In this document: positions 1-8,403 of the stretch, in pieces
Numbering within the stretch: position 1 is the stretch's first letter
Layout: each line of letters opens with the position of its first letter
Notes under the pieces: model-generated
Told to the model about the DNA's origin: nothing
Database searches by the model: none
The model's input: the letters and a program-made list of their open reading frames with translations, nothing else
Made by a program: the position numbers and the translations under genes
NCBI RefSeq assembly: GCF_004341165.1
Contig: NZ_SLZR01000027.1
Location: forward strand, 1-32,537
Length of the DNA: 32,537 nt
Source of the DNA: Reinekea marinisedimentorum
GTDB lineage: Bacteria; Pseudomonadota; Gammaproteobacteria; Pseudomonadales; Natronospirillaceae
Reading direction: 5' to 3'

Positions 1-235
1 ATAGCCGCCCCAGGAAAAGATACGACTACAAAACACCGGAGGAAATGTACTATGGAAAATAACTATCGGTGTCGCACTTCAAACTTGATACTAAGATGTC
101 TTTAAGCGGTAAAGAAAACCGAAAGGGATCTTTACCTGATCAGCCGAGGTGTTTTCGAAACTATCTATCAGTCATTCAGTCAGAGCAAACGCAGAAGCCA
201 ACAACACAATCTGAATTTGAACAGGAAACTTGACT

Positions 236-646
236 ATGACTATGAAGAAAAACATCGTCGCCTTGGGTGTTAGCGTCGCTATTGCCACTGCCGCAAGCGG
301 GGCCTTCGCTTATAAAGCAGATAAAACCGGAGCAAGCTATGAGCCTTTGGAAAAGATTTATATGCAGGCATCACTGACCGTGGCGGAGCAAAAAATAGTG
401 GGTGAAGCTGTAGCAGACCTGAAACAAAACGCACGCTCATGGCAATCACTGATTACCGCCAATCGAAAATCGGACGATAGCCTGCCTAAACTGAAAGCGC
501 AAACACGCTCTTATTTGAATGCGCAGTTTGGTGCGCTGGAAGATACGTTGCAGGAGAGCTTACCAAAAGAAAAGGCCATGCAGGTTTATGCCTATTTAGA
601 TGCGAATTTGGAAACGCCGGACTTCTTTGCTTATTTGGATGATTGA
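236..646 (+). CDS. Small secreted protein of unknown function
   Basis: I do not recognise this family. The product has about 136 residues and begins with a classical Sec signal peptide: a Lys-Lys start, an Ala/Val-rich core, and a likely cleavage after GAFA. The mature part is a charged, probably helical protein of about 110 residues with no cysteines. A TTG at 230, ATG at 236 and ATG at 242 are all in frame. AGGA at 223-226 is best spaced for the ATG at 236, so I chose that start. The gene stands alone. It runs towards the minus-strand lipoprotein genes, with a hairpin between them. Location (periplasm) is inferred from the signal peptide only. Confidence 0.75.
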   Translation: MTMKKNIVALGVSVAIATAASGAFAYKADKTGASYEPLEKIYMQASLTVAEQKIVGEAVADLKQNARSWQSLITANRKSDDSLPKLKAQTRSYLNAQFGALEDTLQESLPKEKAMQVYAYLDANLETPDFFAYLDD

Positions 647-701
647 TAATTTAGGTGAGGTTTTCACAGTTTTTTCTCTATTTTTAACGCATAAAGAAAA
701 A

Positions 702-725
702 GGGCTTAGCATTGCTGCTAGGCCC
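702..725 (-). terminator. Rho-independent terminator
   Basis: The hairpin pairs GGGCTTAGCA with TGCTAGGCCC around a 4-nt loop, with one G-T pair. Read on the minus strand it is followed by TTTTTCTTT, so it terminates the lipoprotein gene that ends at 750. On the plus strand there is no T tract, so it would be weak for the upstream secreted protein. Confidence 0.75.
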
Positions 726-749
726 TTACTGAAATATGAATTCGTAACT

Positions 750-1478
750 TTAACCGGCGTCTTCGTCGTCAGAGATAGTGGCATTCGATGATTCTGAATA
801 ATCGTAATCGCCAGAGTTAGCTGAAAGGTTCGTATTTACAGAGTAGTCATCAAAATCATCGTTGACGGTTTTGGAGCTTCCCGAGTAAACCTCTAAGTTA
901 TCAATATAAACTGGTTTGCTTGTATTGGCTTCAGAAACCTTAATAACGATATAGCCAACATTTTCATACCCTCCACTACTTATTGTATTTAAAGTGAAGG
1001 AACCGAGGTCGGTATTGTCTATCTCTAGACTGTAGTTGCCATCGGTGGTATCCCAGCTTAAGGTTAGTTCAACCCACTGACCATCATCGATGTCGCCATA
1101 AAGTGTTGAGTTTTCATATACATCATCATCGGTTAATCTAACTCCTAAGTCTCCAGAAACGGCCCATTCACTGTCTAGCTGAACTTCAGCCATCCGATAG
1201 CTACTAGTTGAATCAGTTTGGCCATAGATGCCAACTAGGACTTCAGCAGCTTCATTAGACGTGTAGAAAAATTCTAAAGAAACTTCACCAGTGCCTATGC
1301 TAGTTATTAGGTCTAAATTTAGCTCACCAGAGTCTGTAATTAGTACTGAATAACCGGTCGTACTTCCATCGTCGCCATCATCATCATCGTCATCATCCGA
1401 AACAGAAATATCCCCGTCAGTACAACCAAGAACAAGCAGGGTGCTCAAAAATAGGAGGGTGGCTTTGCGCAGTTTCAT
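750..1478 (-). CDS. Outer-membrane lipoprotein, jelly-roll-like, paralogue of the next gene
   Basis: This 242-residue lipoprotein has a type II signal peptide ending in the lipobox LVLGC (Cys19). The +2 residue is Thr rather than Asp, which by Lol rules predicts outer-membrane sorting. A run of aspartates at about residues 27-36 forms an acidic linker encoded by a CAT/CGT-type triplet repeat. The rest is rich in beta-strand-like segments with a motif PVYIDNLEVYSG followed by DDFDDYSVNTNLS near the C terminus. That pattern is typical of secreted LamG/concanavalin-like carbohydrate-binding or lyase modules, but no catalytic residues are evident. It shares signal peptide, layout and C-terminal motifs with the gene at 1658-2491, so the two are tandem paralogues. 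Function unknown. Confidence 0.75.
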   Translation of the reverse strand: MKLRKATLLFLSTLLVLGCTDGDISVSDDDDDDDGDDGSTTGYSVLITDSGELNLDLITSIGTGEVSLEFFYTSNEAAEVLVGIYGQTDSTSSYRMAEVQLDSEWAVSGDLGVRLTDDDVYENSTLYGDIDDGQWVELTLSWDTTDGNYSLEIDNTDLGSFTLNTISSGGYENVGYIVIKVSEANTSKPVYIDNLEVYSGSSKTVNDDFDDYSVNTNLSANSGDYDYSESSNATISDDEDAG

Positions 1479-1603
1479 AGGATTATGCTCACAGTGATTT
1501 CTTGCCTTCGACTATAGAAGCGGGCTTTTCAACGGTCAACCAGAAGGGTGTTGCTCTGCACGACTTTGTCACATTTGATGGGCATTTAAGCAGGGGAAAT
1601 AGA

Positions 1604-1627
1604 AAGCCCGGCGGGTAGGCCGGGCTT
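1604..1627 (-). terminator. Rho-independent terminator
   Basis: AAGCCCGGC pairs perfectly with GCCGGGCTT across a 6-nt loop. On the minus strand the stem is followed by a T-rich stretch (TTTCTATTT). It lies just past the stop of the lipoprotein gene at 1658 and separates it from its paralogue. Confidence 0.75.
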
Positions 1628-1657
1628 GGATGATGTGATTTAAGAGATAGCTACTGA

Positions 1658-2491
1658 TTATTCAGTGGCGTTTTGGGCGTCAGAAACTGTCGCGCTATAT
1701 GAGTTAGAGTGATAAGGATCGTTTTCATCATCACCCGTGCCCAGTGCGTAGTTGGTTTCATAACCTTCGAAATCATCAGAGAGAATTTCGGTTTCAGCAG
1801 AGGTTAAATTTATGTCATCAATGTACAACGGTGTAGTTGAGCTAGCCGTGCCGCTATCCGTAGAAATTCTGACTGAAAAATAACTTGCGTCTTCGCTCGT
1901 TTCGTACACTTCGCTCGTTACTTCCCCGAAGATGTTGTCATCATCAATATCGAGAATATGTGTTGTTTGAGAAGCATATTGGGTACCATCAATTGTGACG
2001 TAATACGTTAATGTACTTATATCCCATGTCAGTGATATATCTACCCAGGTGTCCGCAGCAACTTCTGTCAGGTATATATCATCTTCGTTTGTACCACTTA
2101 CCGTCTGGTTACCCTTCAGACTAATACCCACATATCCTTCGCCACTAGGAGCGTCATCAGAATCTATTAAAATTTCGGCTAAGCGATGGTCATTTGCTGC
2201 ACTTGAGCCAAATAGGGTGATCTTTGCTGTTTCATCTTCATCTGAAGCGTACATCAGGGATAAGCTCAGAGTCGCTGCAGAGAGTGCACTATCCATTTTG
2301 TAGCGCAGTTCACCAGTATCGCTACTATCGTTGTCTGCTATTAAAGCCGACTGGCTGTAAGTGGTTTCGGTGGTTTCAGTGGTCTCTGTCGTATCCGTAG
2401 TCTCAGTCTCTGTATCATCATCCGAAGAATCATTACAGCCAAAAACTAATAAAGAACTCAGCAGCAGAATGGTGGTTTTGGTTAATTTCAT
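1658..2491 (-). CDS. Outer-membrane lipoprotein, paralogue of the 750-1478 gene
   Basis: This 277-residue lipoprotein has the lipobox LVFGC (Cys19) and Asn at +2, again predicting the outer membrane. After the cysteine there is an Asp-rich stretch and then a Thr-Glu linker made of repeated TETT units, encoded by a near-perfect 9-base repeat. The folded part carries a C-terminal PLYIDDINLTS plus DDFEGYETNYALG block that matches the block PVYIDNLEVYS plus DDFDDYSVNTNLS in the neighbouring protein. I infer a jelly-roll lectin-like or polysaccharide-binding module; no active-site signature is visible. It sits upstream of its paralogue in the same direction, but a terminator separates them, so they are probably transcribed independently. 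Confidence 0.75.
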   Translation of the reverse strand: MKLTKTTILLLSSLLVFGCNDSSDDDTETETTDTTETTETTETTYSQSALIADNDSSDTGELRYKMDSALSAATLSLSLMYASDEDETAKITLFGSSAANDHRLAEILIDSDDAPSGEGYVGISLKGNQTVSGTNEDDIYLTEVAADTWVDISLTWDISTLTYYVTIDGTQYASQTTHILDIDDDNIFGEVTSEVYETSEDASYFSVRISTDSGTASSTTPLYIDDINLTSAETEILSDDFEGYETNYALGTGDDENDPYHSNSYSATVSDAQNATE

Positions 2492-2744
2492 TTGGCGTAC
2501 TTCCTTTGTTTTTTTTGTGATCGACTTTGTATTAACGAAAAATATTTGTGATCAGGCTCACTGTCAACGCAATGTCAATTGGATCACAAAGAATCCTCAA
2601 TGTTCTGAGAAGTAATCTGCAAATTGGAAGTTATTTTTGGCTATTTGTGACTTTAGTCATAGGAATAATGGGGTATATAAAATGACGCATTTAGCGGCCC
2701 TTTTGACAGTTACCCCAATTTATGTGATTTGAATCAGCAGTCTT
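2492..2744. other. Intergenic stretch with the lipoprotein promoter
   Basis: This is an AT-rich non-coding stretch upstream of the 1658-2491 lipoprotein gene. The start of that gene on the minus strand is preceded by AAGGAAG, a good ribosome-binding site. I see no RNA gene or ORF of substance between here and the tandem repeats. Confidence 0.5.
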
Positions 2745-3094
2745 TGTTGGCCTGAAGACCAACCTACAACTGTGGCTCATCTGTGGGTCGGGCTTCAGCC
2801 CGACAGGTAAGCCCCGAATGATGAACGGAGCCACGCTGTGTTGGCCTAAAGACCAATCTACAATTGCGGCTCATCTGTAGGTCGGGCTTCAGTCCGACAA
2901 GTAAGCCCCGAATGATGAACGGAGCCATGCTGTGTTGGCCTAAAGACCAACCTACAACTGCGGCCCGTCTGTAGGTCGGGCTTCAGCCCGACAGGTAAGC
3001 CCCGAATGATGAACGGAGCCACGCTTTGTTGGCCTAAAGACCAACCTACAATTGCGGCTCATCTGTAGGTCGGGCTTCAGCCCGACAAGTAAGC
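2745..3094. repeat. 94-bp tandem repeat, almost four copies
   Basis: Units begin at 2745, 2839, 2933 and 3027, so the period is exactly 94 bp. The last copy is cut off next to the stop codon of the gene at 3096. Each unit holds two palindromes. The first is TTGGCCTAAAGACCAA with small variants. The second is the perfect stem GTCGGGCT-TC-AGCCCGAC (one unit has a T change in the right arm). They are linked by CCTACA and TGTAGG, which also pair, so each unit could fold into a branched structure. Copies differ by only a few substitutions. The sequence resembles REP-type dispersed elements of gammaproteobacteria. Confidence 0.85.
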
Positions 3095-3095
3095 C

Positions 3096-3683
3096 TCAAA
3101 GCCTAATCACCACATCGCCCTCAACCTTGTAACTCACCATTCGGCACTGCCCATGCTTGCTCGGCCTTACCGGTATGTTGATGACGTCGCTGTATAGCGA
3201 GTATTCGGCGCTGCCACAGGATTGAATTTCATCAAGGATGTAGCCGGTGTCGGTATTGATGATGAAGTTATCCCAGCAGCCTGCACCACAGCTCAGGCGG
3301 GCTACCTTGTAGTGGTCGTTGAAATCCGGGCCCTGATCCACCTGTGTCTGCAGGGCATCGGCTTTGGGTTCCCACTTTGCATGGCCGGTAAAGATGATGA
3401 CCGGGTAAGCCCGGGGTGCTTTTGCTGCGACTACGGTTCTAGCCCCCGGTTTGGCAACCGGGGTTGCTGCGGGCTTGGCTACCACTTTTGCTGCCGGTGC
3501 CGCCTTAACCACCGGTGCCGGTTCAGCAACCACAACCTTTGCCGCCGGTGCCGGTGTTGCTACAACCACAGCGGGTGCCGGTTCGGGTACCGGGGCGACG
3601 ATCATACAGCCCGAAAGCAGAGTAGCCAGCAGAGCCAGTGGTAAGTGGCTTTTGCTCAGGCAGGTTTGGGTGAGTTTTGTCAT
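3096..3683 (-). CDS. Ala/Pro/Val-rich lipoprotein with a conserved C-terminal domain
   Basis: This 195-residue lipoprotein has the lipobox LLSGC (Cys26). Residues about 28-90 form an Ala-Pro-Val-Lys-rich low-complexity linker with repeated APAAKVV-like units, probably a spacer across the periplasm or peptidoglycan. The C-terminal domain (about 92-195) contains GPDFNDHYKVARLSCGAGC, then DNFIINTDTGYI. This layout is familiar from uncharacterised periplasmic proteins in which a Cys-Gly-x-x-Cys pair follows a strand with a conserved His; paired cysteines (four in the domain) suggest disulfides. The RBS AGGAAA precedes the start on the minus strand. Enzymatic role unknown. Confidence 0.8.
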   Translation of the reverse strand: MTKLTQTCLSKSHLPLALLATLLSGCMIVAPVPEPAPAVVVATPAPAAKVVVAEPAPVVKAAPAAKVVAKPAATPVAKPGARTVVAAKAPRAYPVIIFTGHAKWEPKADALQTQVDQGPDFNDHYKVARLSCGAGCWDNFIINTDTGYILDEIQSCGSAEYSLYSDVINIPVRPSKHGQCRMVSYKVEGDVVIRL

Positions 3684-3824
3684 TCAGGTTTCCTCTTATT
3701 CTGGTCGCGGTGGCTGCTAATGAATGCGGTGCCACCGTTGTGTCGCCAAGAATAATGAAATGCCACGCTCAGATTGTTCATTCGATGTGCATTTACTGCC
3801 GCCATACACAGGTAAACCGCGGCT

Positions 3825-3968
3825 TTAGTGGGGTGCCGGTACCACCGCCGGAACAGTCACGACCGCAGCGGCAGGTACCGGCGTGGGGGAAGCGAACAGC
3901 ATGCAGCCATTCAAAGCCAGGGTGGAAGCCACGATGACAGCCAGTTTGATCAGTTTTGCTTTTTGCAT
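3825..3968 (-). CDS. 47-residue lipoprotein
   Basis: This short ORF begins MQKAKLIKLAVIV, reaches the lipobox LALNGC (Cys22), and has a mature tail of 25 residues made of Pro, Ala and Val. AAGGA lies about 7 bases upstream of the ATG. The tail (MLFASPTPVPAAAVV) resembles the segment just after the lipid-anchor Cys of the downstream lipoprotein at 3096-3683 (MIVAPVPEPAPAVVV). It may be an N-terminal duplicate of that gene or a small entericidin-like lipoprotein. The intergenic stretch 3684-3824 between the two holds a 7-bp inverted repeat (3708-3714 with 3731-3737) without a T tract. Confidence 0.65.
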   Translation of the reverse strand: MQKAKLIKLAVIVASTLALNGCMLFASPTPVPAAAVVTVPAVVPAPH

Positions 3969-4142
3969 TGTTAGTCCTTGTATCAGTCAGTGATCTGCGA
4001 GCGGCGCAGTTGGGATGCCAGCAAGGTTACAGAGCAAAAAAGCAAGAAATATTGGCGGAATGTGTGTTTACCGGTGTTATACCCATTGCGGGTTAATTTA
4101 TGACAAAGCGGCGAATCAGTGTTATCGGGCCCTGTGGTTGGT

Positions 4143-4148
4143 TATAAT
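4143..4148 (+). promoter_or_regulatory. Probable -10 element for glnS
   Basis: A perfect TATAAT lies about 40 bases before the glnS ATG. The matching -35 region (around 4120-4125) is weak. The stretch 3969-4142 otherwise shows no gene. Confidence 0.55.
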
Positions 4149-4187
4149 CGCCGGTCTGTTAATCCCCTGGAATAGAGACAACCCTAA

Positions 4188-5858
4188 ATGACTGAAGCAG
4201 CATCTAACTTTCTTCGTACGATCATCGATAATGATCTGAAAGAAGGTAAGCACGAGACCATCGTCACGCGCTTCCCGCCGGAACCGAACGGCTTTCTACA
4301 CATTGGCCACGCCAAGGCCATTTGTATCAACTTCGGGCTTGCGCAGGAATTCCAGGGTCAGACTAACCTGCGCTTCGACGATACCAACCCGGAAAAAGAA
4401 GAGCAGGCGTATGTCGATGCCATTAAAGAAGATGTGGAATGGCTGGGTTTTAAATGGGCAGGCAATGTTAAATACACCTCGGATTACTTCGATACGCTGT
4501 ATGAATGGGCGCTGCACCTGATCAAAACCGGCAAGGCCTATGTGTGTGATCTTAACGCTGAGCAGATTCGTGAATACCGTGGCAGCCTGACTGAGCCGGG
4601 TAAAGACAGCCCGTTCCGTGAGCGCAGCGTGGACGAAAACTTAGCGCTGTTCGAGCAGATGAAAAACGGTGAGTTCGACGAAGGCACCTGTTCGCTGCGT
4701 GCGAAAATCGATATGGCGTCGCCTAACGTTAACCTGCGTGACCCGATCATCTACCGCATTCGCAAGGTGGCGCATCACCAGACCGGCGATAAGTGGTGCA
4801 TTTACCCAAGCTACGATTTCGCGCATGGCCAGGGCGATGCCATTGAAGGGGTGACGCATTCGCTGTGTTCGCTGGAATTTGAAGATCACCGCCCGCTGTA
4901 TAACTGGTTCATTGAAAACCTGCCGGTGCCGCATAAGCCTCGCCAGATCGAGTTCGCGCGGCTGAACCTGAACTACACCGTGACCAGCAAGCGTAAGCTG
5001 AAGAAACTGGTCGATGAAAACATCGTAGACGGCTGGGACGACCCGCGTATGCCGACGGTTTCCGGTATGCGCCGTCGTGGTGTCACGCCGCGTGCCATCC
5101 GTAACTTTATTGATGCTTCGGGTATTTCCCGTGCGGTGGGTACCGTGGTTGATCTGGGTATGCTGGAAGCGGCCATCCGTGACGACCTGAACGAAAATGC
5201 ACCGCGCGCCATGGCCGTATTGAAGCCGCTGAAGGTAGTGCTGACCAATTTGCCAAAAGGCCATGAAGAAGTGATGACGCAGCCGGTGCACCCGCAAAAG
5301 CCGGAGCTGGGCGAGCGTGAAATTCCGTTCAGCAATGAAGTGTACATCGATGTTGAAGACTTCAACGAAGACAACACCCTGTCGCGCAAGAAGTTCAAGC
5401 GCCTGGTGCCGGGTGACTATGTTCGCCTGCGCGGTGCTTACATTATTAAAGCCGAGAGCTTCAGCAAAGATGAAGACGGCAATGTCACCGAAATTCAGGC
5501 CAGCGTGGTTGAAGGTTCGGTGGGTGAAAACGTTGAAGGCGTGAAGCCGCGTGGCGTTATTCAGTGGGTGTCTGTGAAGCATGCGGTGCCGGCAATCGTG
5601 CGCGTGTACGACCGCCTGTTTAACCATGAAACCCCGGATAAGGGCGATAACGACTTCATGGAGCACATCAACCCGAACTCGCTCGAAGTACTCGAAGGCT
5701 GCTTTGTTGAGCCAAGCCTGAAAGGCGCCAAGCCGGAGCAGAGCTTCCAGTTTGAGCGTGAAGGCTACTTTGTGGTCGACCGTTACGATTCCACGCCGGA
5801 GCGCTTAGAGTTCAACAAGACCATTGGCTTGCGTGATGTTTGGGAGCGTAAAGCCTAA
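4188..5858 (+). CDS. glnS: Glutaminyl-tRNA synthetase
   Basis: This cytosolic class I aminoacyl-tRNA synthetase joins glutamine to tRNA-Gln using ATP. The 556 residues match the usual bacterial length (about 554). The HIGH signature is at residues 38-41, preceded by the typical [13 protein letters not shown] context. The KMSKS-equivalent loop appears as TVTSKRKL near residue 265. The C-terminal half is the expected pair of beta-barrel anticodon-binding domains, ending in [11 protein letters not shown]. The gene is monocistronic, with its own -10 box. A short GC hairpin at 5887-5903 and a small terminator further down follow it. Confidence 0.97.
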   Translation: MTEAASNFLRTIIDNDLKEGKHETIVTRFPPEPNGFLHIGHAKAICINFGLAQEFQGQTNLRFDDTNPEKEEQAYVDAIKEDVEWLGFKWAGNVKYTSDYFDTLYEWALHLIKTGKAYVCDLNAEQIREYRGSLTEPGKDSPFRERSVDENLALFEQMKNGEFDEGTCSLRAKIDMASPNVNLRDPIIYRIRKVAHHQTGDKWCIYPSYDFAHGQGDAIEGVTHSLCSLEFEDHRPLYNWFIENLPVPHKPRQIEFARLNLNYTVTSKRKLKKLVDENIVDGWDDPRMPTVSGMRRRGVTPRAIRNFIDASGISRAVGTVVDLGMLEAAIRDDLNENAPRAMAVLKPLKVVLTNLPKGHEEVMTQPVHPQKPELGEREIPFSNEVYIDVEDFNEDNTLSRKKFKRLVPGDYVRLRGAYIIKAESFSKDEDGNVTEIQASVVEGSVGENVEGVKPRGVIQWVSVKHAVPAIVRVYDRLFNHETPDKGDNDFMEHINPNSLEVLEGCFVEPSLKGAKPEQSFQFEREGYFVVDRYDSTPERLEFNKTIGLRDVWERKA

Positions 5859-5886
5859 GCAGTCAGTTTTGAGCTGGGAAATTAAG

Positions 5887-6101
5887 GTCGTGAAAGCGGC
5901 CTCAGACCGATGACAAAGCTGCCACTGTCTTCGAGACGATGAAAAGGTATCGCTTAAATGGACGTCGAAAACATGGATGTTTTCGTCGAGCGTATCAGGT
6001 GGTCCGGCATTCCGGCGATACTTGCAGCGGTCCATTTAAGCGATACCTTTTCGTTGGCGGGGTTTATCGACAATCTGCAGTCGCGAAAGCGGCCTTTTTT
6101 G
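5887..6101 (+). terminator. Duplicated terminator-like hairpins flanking an inserted palindrome
   Basis: GTCGTGAAAGCGGCCT at 5887-5902 and GTCGCGAAAGCGGCCT at 6080-6095 are 15/16 identical. Both fold as a short stem with a GAAA-type loop. Only the second is followed by TTTTTT, and it makes a plausible rho-independent terminator for glnS. The duplication brackets the palindromic element at 5942-6051. Confidence 0.5.
5942..6051. repeat. 110-bp nested palindrome with 21-bp perfect inverted ends (MITE-like)
   Basis: The arms at 5942-5962 and 6031-6051 are perfect inverted repeats (left arm starts AAAAGGTATCGCTTAAATGG). Inside, CGAAAACA (5966-5973) pairs with TGTTTTCG (5978-5985) round a TGGA loop. 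A second small CCGG hairpin lies near 6003-6015. No protein is encoded. The structure fits a miniature inverted-repeat element or a highly structured RNA; no target-site duplication is visible directly at the arm ends. Confidence 0.8.
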
Positions 6102-6125
6102 TTTCAGTGGTGCGCAATAGCGCTG

Positions 6126-6632
6126 CTATATCGTCTCATAAATCAGCTTATCGTCTTCACGTTTGCTTTCCATTAGAGCGATGGCATGCACCGGTAAATC
6201 AAACGGCTGAAAACTGAATTCAGATTCCGGCTTGTGCAGCACAATGCGTCGGCCAAGGGTAATGTGCGGGTTGTAAGGCCGGGTTTCGGTGGCAAAGCCT
6301 GCCTCGCGCAGTAAGCTGATCAGTTGCTGCTGCAATTGATACACCGCCGGGTCTTGCTCTATGCCTAACCAGATAATCTTTTTGTTTCGCTTCTGGAAGG
6401 AGTCGACCCGGTTCACGCGTAGGGTTGCCGGTGGTTCGGCCAGCTGCTGAAGAATGGCCTTCAGCTGCGGCACTCTTTCCGGGTCGGTCTCGCCCAGAAA
6501 CTCCAGTGTCAGGTGGTAGTTGGCATCGCGGGTGTATTTGCCTTTTTCCGCTTCACTGGCTACCCAGTCGCGGTAGGGCGTAATCTGTTTTTTGGTCGCT
6601 TCGCTGAAGGTTAAGGCAAAGAATAATCGCAT
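6126..6632 (-). CDS. thpR: RNA 2',3'-cyclic phosphodiesterase (2'-5' RNA ligase family)
   Basis: This 168-residue cytosolic protein belongs to the 2H phosphoesterase superfamily. Its two hallmark motifs are present: HLTL at residues 40-43 and HITL at 123-126. The N terminus MRLFFALTF is characteristic of ThpR/LigT. Members open 2',3'-cyclic phosphates to 2'-phosphates and can join 2'-5' RNA ends in vitro. The start codon is directly adjacent to the stop of the MarR-type gene, so the two are co-transcribed and probably translationally coupled. Whether the physiological substrate is tRNA halves or another RNA is not known. Confidence 0.93.
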   Translation of the reverse strand: MRLFFALTFSEATKKQITPYRDWVASEAEKGKYTRDANYHLTLEFLGETDPERVPQLKAILQQLAEPPATLRVNRVDSFQKRNKKIIWLGIEQDPAVYQLQQQLISLLREAGFATETRPYNPHITLGRRIVLHKPESEFSFQPFDLPVHAIALMESKREDDKLIYETI

Positions 6633-7124
6633 TCAGCTTTCCCAGTTGTTGTGCAGCTTGGTGAGCAGTTGTTCGAGCGTATTCAGTTCTTCTTTATTTA
6701 AACCCTTCAGTTGCTGATGCTCAATATCTTTCAACTGACTTTGTACCGTGCGCACACAGTTAAGCCCTTTCGCGGTCAGCTTCGCCAGCTTGCTGCGCTG
6801 GTCTTCGGGGTTTTCAACGCGCTCAACCATGCCCAGCCGTTCCAGTCGAACCAGAATTTTGCTGATCGCGCCGGAGGTAAACAGCATACCGTGACAGATT
6901 TCAGTTGGCGTCTGGCAATAGGGTTCGCCACTGTGATACAGGGTTGTCAGCGCTCCCCAGTCAGAAAACTGCACGCCATGAGGCTCCAGGCGCTGCATCA
7001 GGTCTTCACTGAATTGTTCGTGCAGGCTGTGAACCAGCACGGCGATGGGGGGCGCGGCGCGACCTTGTTTTTCCCAGTGTCTGCGGGCGAGTACGGTTTC
7101 TATTTTTTCGCGCTTCGGCTTCAT
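6633..7124 (-). CDS. MarR-family transcriptional regulator
   Basis: The 163-residue product carries a winged helix-turn-helix. The recognition region is around TSGAISKILVRLERLGMVER, followed by the wing NPEDQRSKLAKLTAKG, with the D-x-R signature of MarR proteins. The flanking helices are for dimerisation. The frame extends further upstream to a TTG at 7181. I prefer the ATG at 7124 because a perfect 12-bp palindrome (7159-7170), likely the operator, would otherwise lie inside the coding region, and MarR proteins normally start just before the first helix. It forms an operon with thpR. An identical-core palindrome lies before the MFS exporter gene at 8452, a probable target. Confidence 0.88.
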   Translation of the reverse strand: MKPKREKIETVLARRHWEKQGRAAPPIAVLVHSLHEQFSEDLMQRLEPHGVQFSDWGALTTLYHSGEPYCQTPTEICHGMLFTSGAISKILVRLERLGMVERVENPEDQRSKLAKLTAKGLNCVRTVQSQLKDIEHQQLKGLNKEELNTLEQLLTKLHNNWES

Positions 7125-7154
7125 AATTACAGTCTGTGTTTGCGGGTCGAAAAC

Positions 7155-7174
7155 ATAGCTTCCATGGAAGGTAT
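7155..7174. promoter_or_regulatory. Palindromic operator upstream of marR
   Basis: CTTCCATGGAAG (7159-7170) is a perfect palindrome with ATA/TAT outer arms. It lies about 35 bp upstream of the preferred MarR start and in the marR-lplA divergent region. The same core (CTTCC-N2-GGAAG) recurs at 8408-8419 before the MFS gene. It is a candidate binding site for the MarR protein. Confidence 0.55.
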
Positions 7175-7303
7175 AAGTCAATTACTCAAATCGGAGATTG
7201 GCTGGCCCGGGCTAAAAAGCAATACCGACAACGGCTTGATGCCGCGTTGTTACCGTGAGTTAATGTCGGGCCCTTGGCTTGCGCACATCAACAGGAGTTT
7301 TTT

Positions 7304-8317
7304 ATGGTCAGCCGAATCTTAATTTCTAACTCAAATAACCCCTGGTTCAACCTGGCTGTTGAAGATGTCATCTTCCGCTCGATGCCGGCGGATCAGCGCG
7401 TACTGTTTTTATGGCGCAACTCTGAAACGGTGGTTATTGGCCGTGCACAAAATCCGTGGAAGGAATGCAACATCAAAAAGATGGAGCAGGATGAGGTTTA
7501 CCTGGCCCGTCGTCAGAGTGGCGGCGGTGCCGTTTTCCACGATTTGGGCAACACTAACTTTACCTTTATGGCGGGCAAGCCCGAGTACAGCAAAGAGGTG
7601 TCTACCCATATTGTTTTGCAGGGCCTGAAGGCGCTGGGCATCGAGGGCTACGCCAATGGCCGCAACGATCTGGTGGTGGGCGAAGGCGAGAATATGCGTA
7701 AGTTTTCCGGCTCGGCCTACAAGGAGGCTGCAGACCGTGGCTTCCATCACGGCACGCTGCTGCTCAATGCCGACCTGAGCCGGCTGGCCAACTATTTGAA
7801 TCCCGACCCTAAAAAGCTGCAGTCGAAGGGGATTTCTTCGGTGCGTTCGCGGGTGACCAACCTGGCCAGCTTAAAGGAAGACATTGACCACGCCATGGTG
7901 TGTGATGCCATCTCGGCGGCGTTTTGTGAGCACTTTGCTGAGCAACCGCAGGCTGAGTTCATCTCGCCCGATGCGCTGCCCGATCTGCCCGGCTTTGAAC
8001 AGACCTTCGCCCGGCAGCAAAGCTGGGATTGGAACTTCGGTAAATCGCCGCAGTTTACGCATACGCTCGATGAGCGCTTCAAATGGGGTGGCATTGAGCT
8101 GCACCTGAACCTGAAAAACGCCAGGATTTCTGACACACAGGTGTTTACCGACAGCCTGTATCCGGAACCGATCGAGAAGCTGGGTGAACAACTGAACGGT
8201 ATTCACTATCACCCGGATCACGTTGCTCAATGCGTCACCGAGGTGATGGCGCAGTTTCCGGATAACCATCCGGAGCTGCAGGATGTGAAAGCCTGGCTGG
8301 TGTCTGCTATTTCCTGA
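7304..8317 (+). CDS. lplA: Lipoate-protein ligase A
   Basis: LplA activates free lipoate with ATP and attaches it to the lipoyl domains of 2-oxoacid dehydrogenases and the glycine cleavage H protein, in the cytosol. The product is 337 residues, against 338 in E. coli. The signature [12 protein letters not shown] is at 69-80, and the catalytic lysine falls at 133 in RKFSGSAYK, as in E. coli. A small C-terminal domain is present. The start at 7304 is preceded by AGGAG at 7293-7297; an in-frame extension to 7274 has no ribosome-binding site. It is divergent from the marR-thpR operon and followed by an untranslated stretch before the exporter gene. Confidence 0.95.
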   Translation: MVSRILISNSNNPWFNLAVEDVIFRSMPADQRVLFLWRNSETVVIGRAQNPWKECNIKKMEQDEVYLARRQSGGGAVFHDLGNTNFTFMAGKPEYSKEVSTHIVLQGLKALGIEGYANGRNDLVVGEGENMRKFSGSAYKEAADRGFHHGTLLLNADLSRLANYLNPDPKKLQSKGISSVRSRVTNLASLKEDIDHAMVCDAISAAFCEHFAEQPQAEFISPDALPDLPGFEQTFARQQSWDWNFGKSPQFTHTLDERFKWGGIELHLNLKNARISDTQVFTDSLYPEPIEKLGEQLNGIHYHPDHVAQCVTEVMAQFPDNHPELQDVKAWLVSAIS

Positions 8318-8403
8318 GCTAATGGCGAATAGCCGGCCATCGTCCAAAGGTAAGAGCAAAAATACCTTTCTGGGAAGTTAATTCTCTATTAAGATACGCG
8401 AAA

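Noticed and set aside
46-105. Short ORFs after GGAGG at 40-44, possible leader peptide
   Set aside because: Frames of 5 and 17 codons without conserved features or attenuator hairpins before the gene at 236.
2745-3094. CRISPR array
   Set aside because: The whole 94-bp unit repeats with no variable spacers, and no cas gene is present.
3222-3720. Plus-strand frames across the Ala/Pro-rich lipoprotein
   Set aside because: They mirror the GCC/GGT repeats of the real minus-strand gene, which has a lipobox and RBS.
4641-5666. 341-codon open frame antisense to glnS
   Set aside because: It lies wholly inside glnS on the opposite strand, with a His/Arg-rich composition typical of a codon-bias shadow and no recognisable domain.
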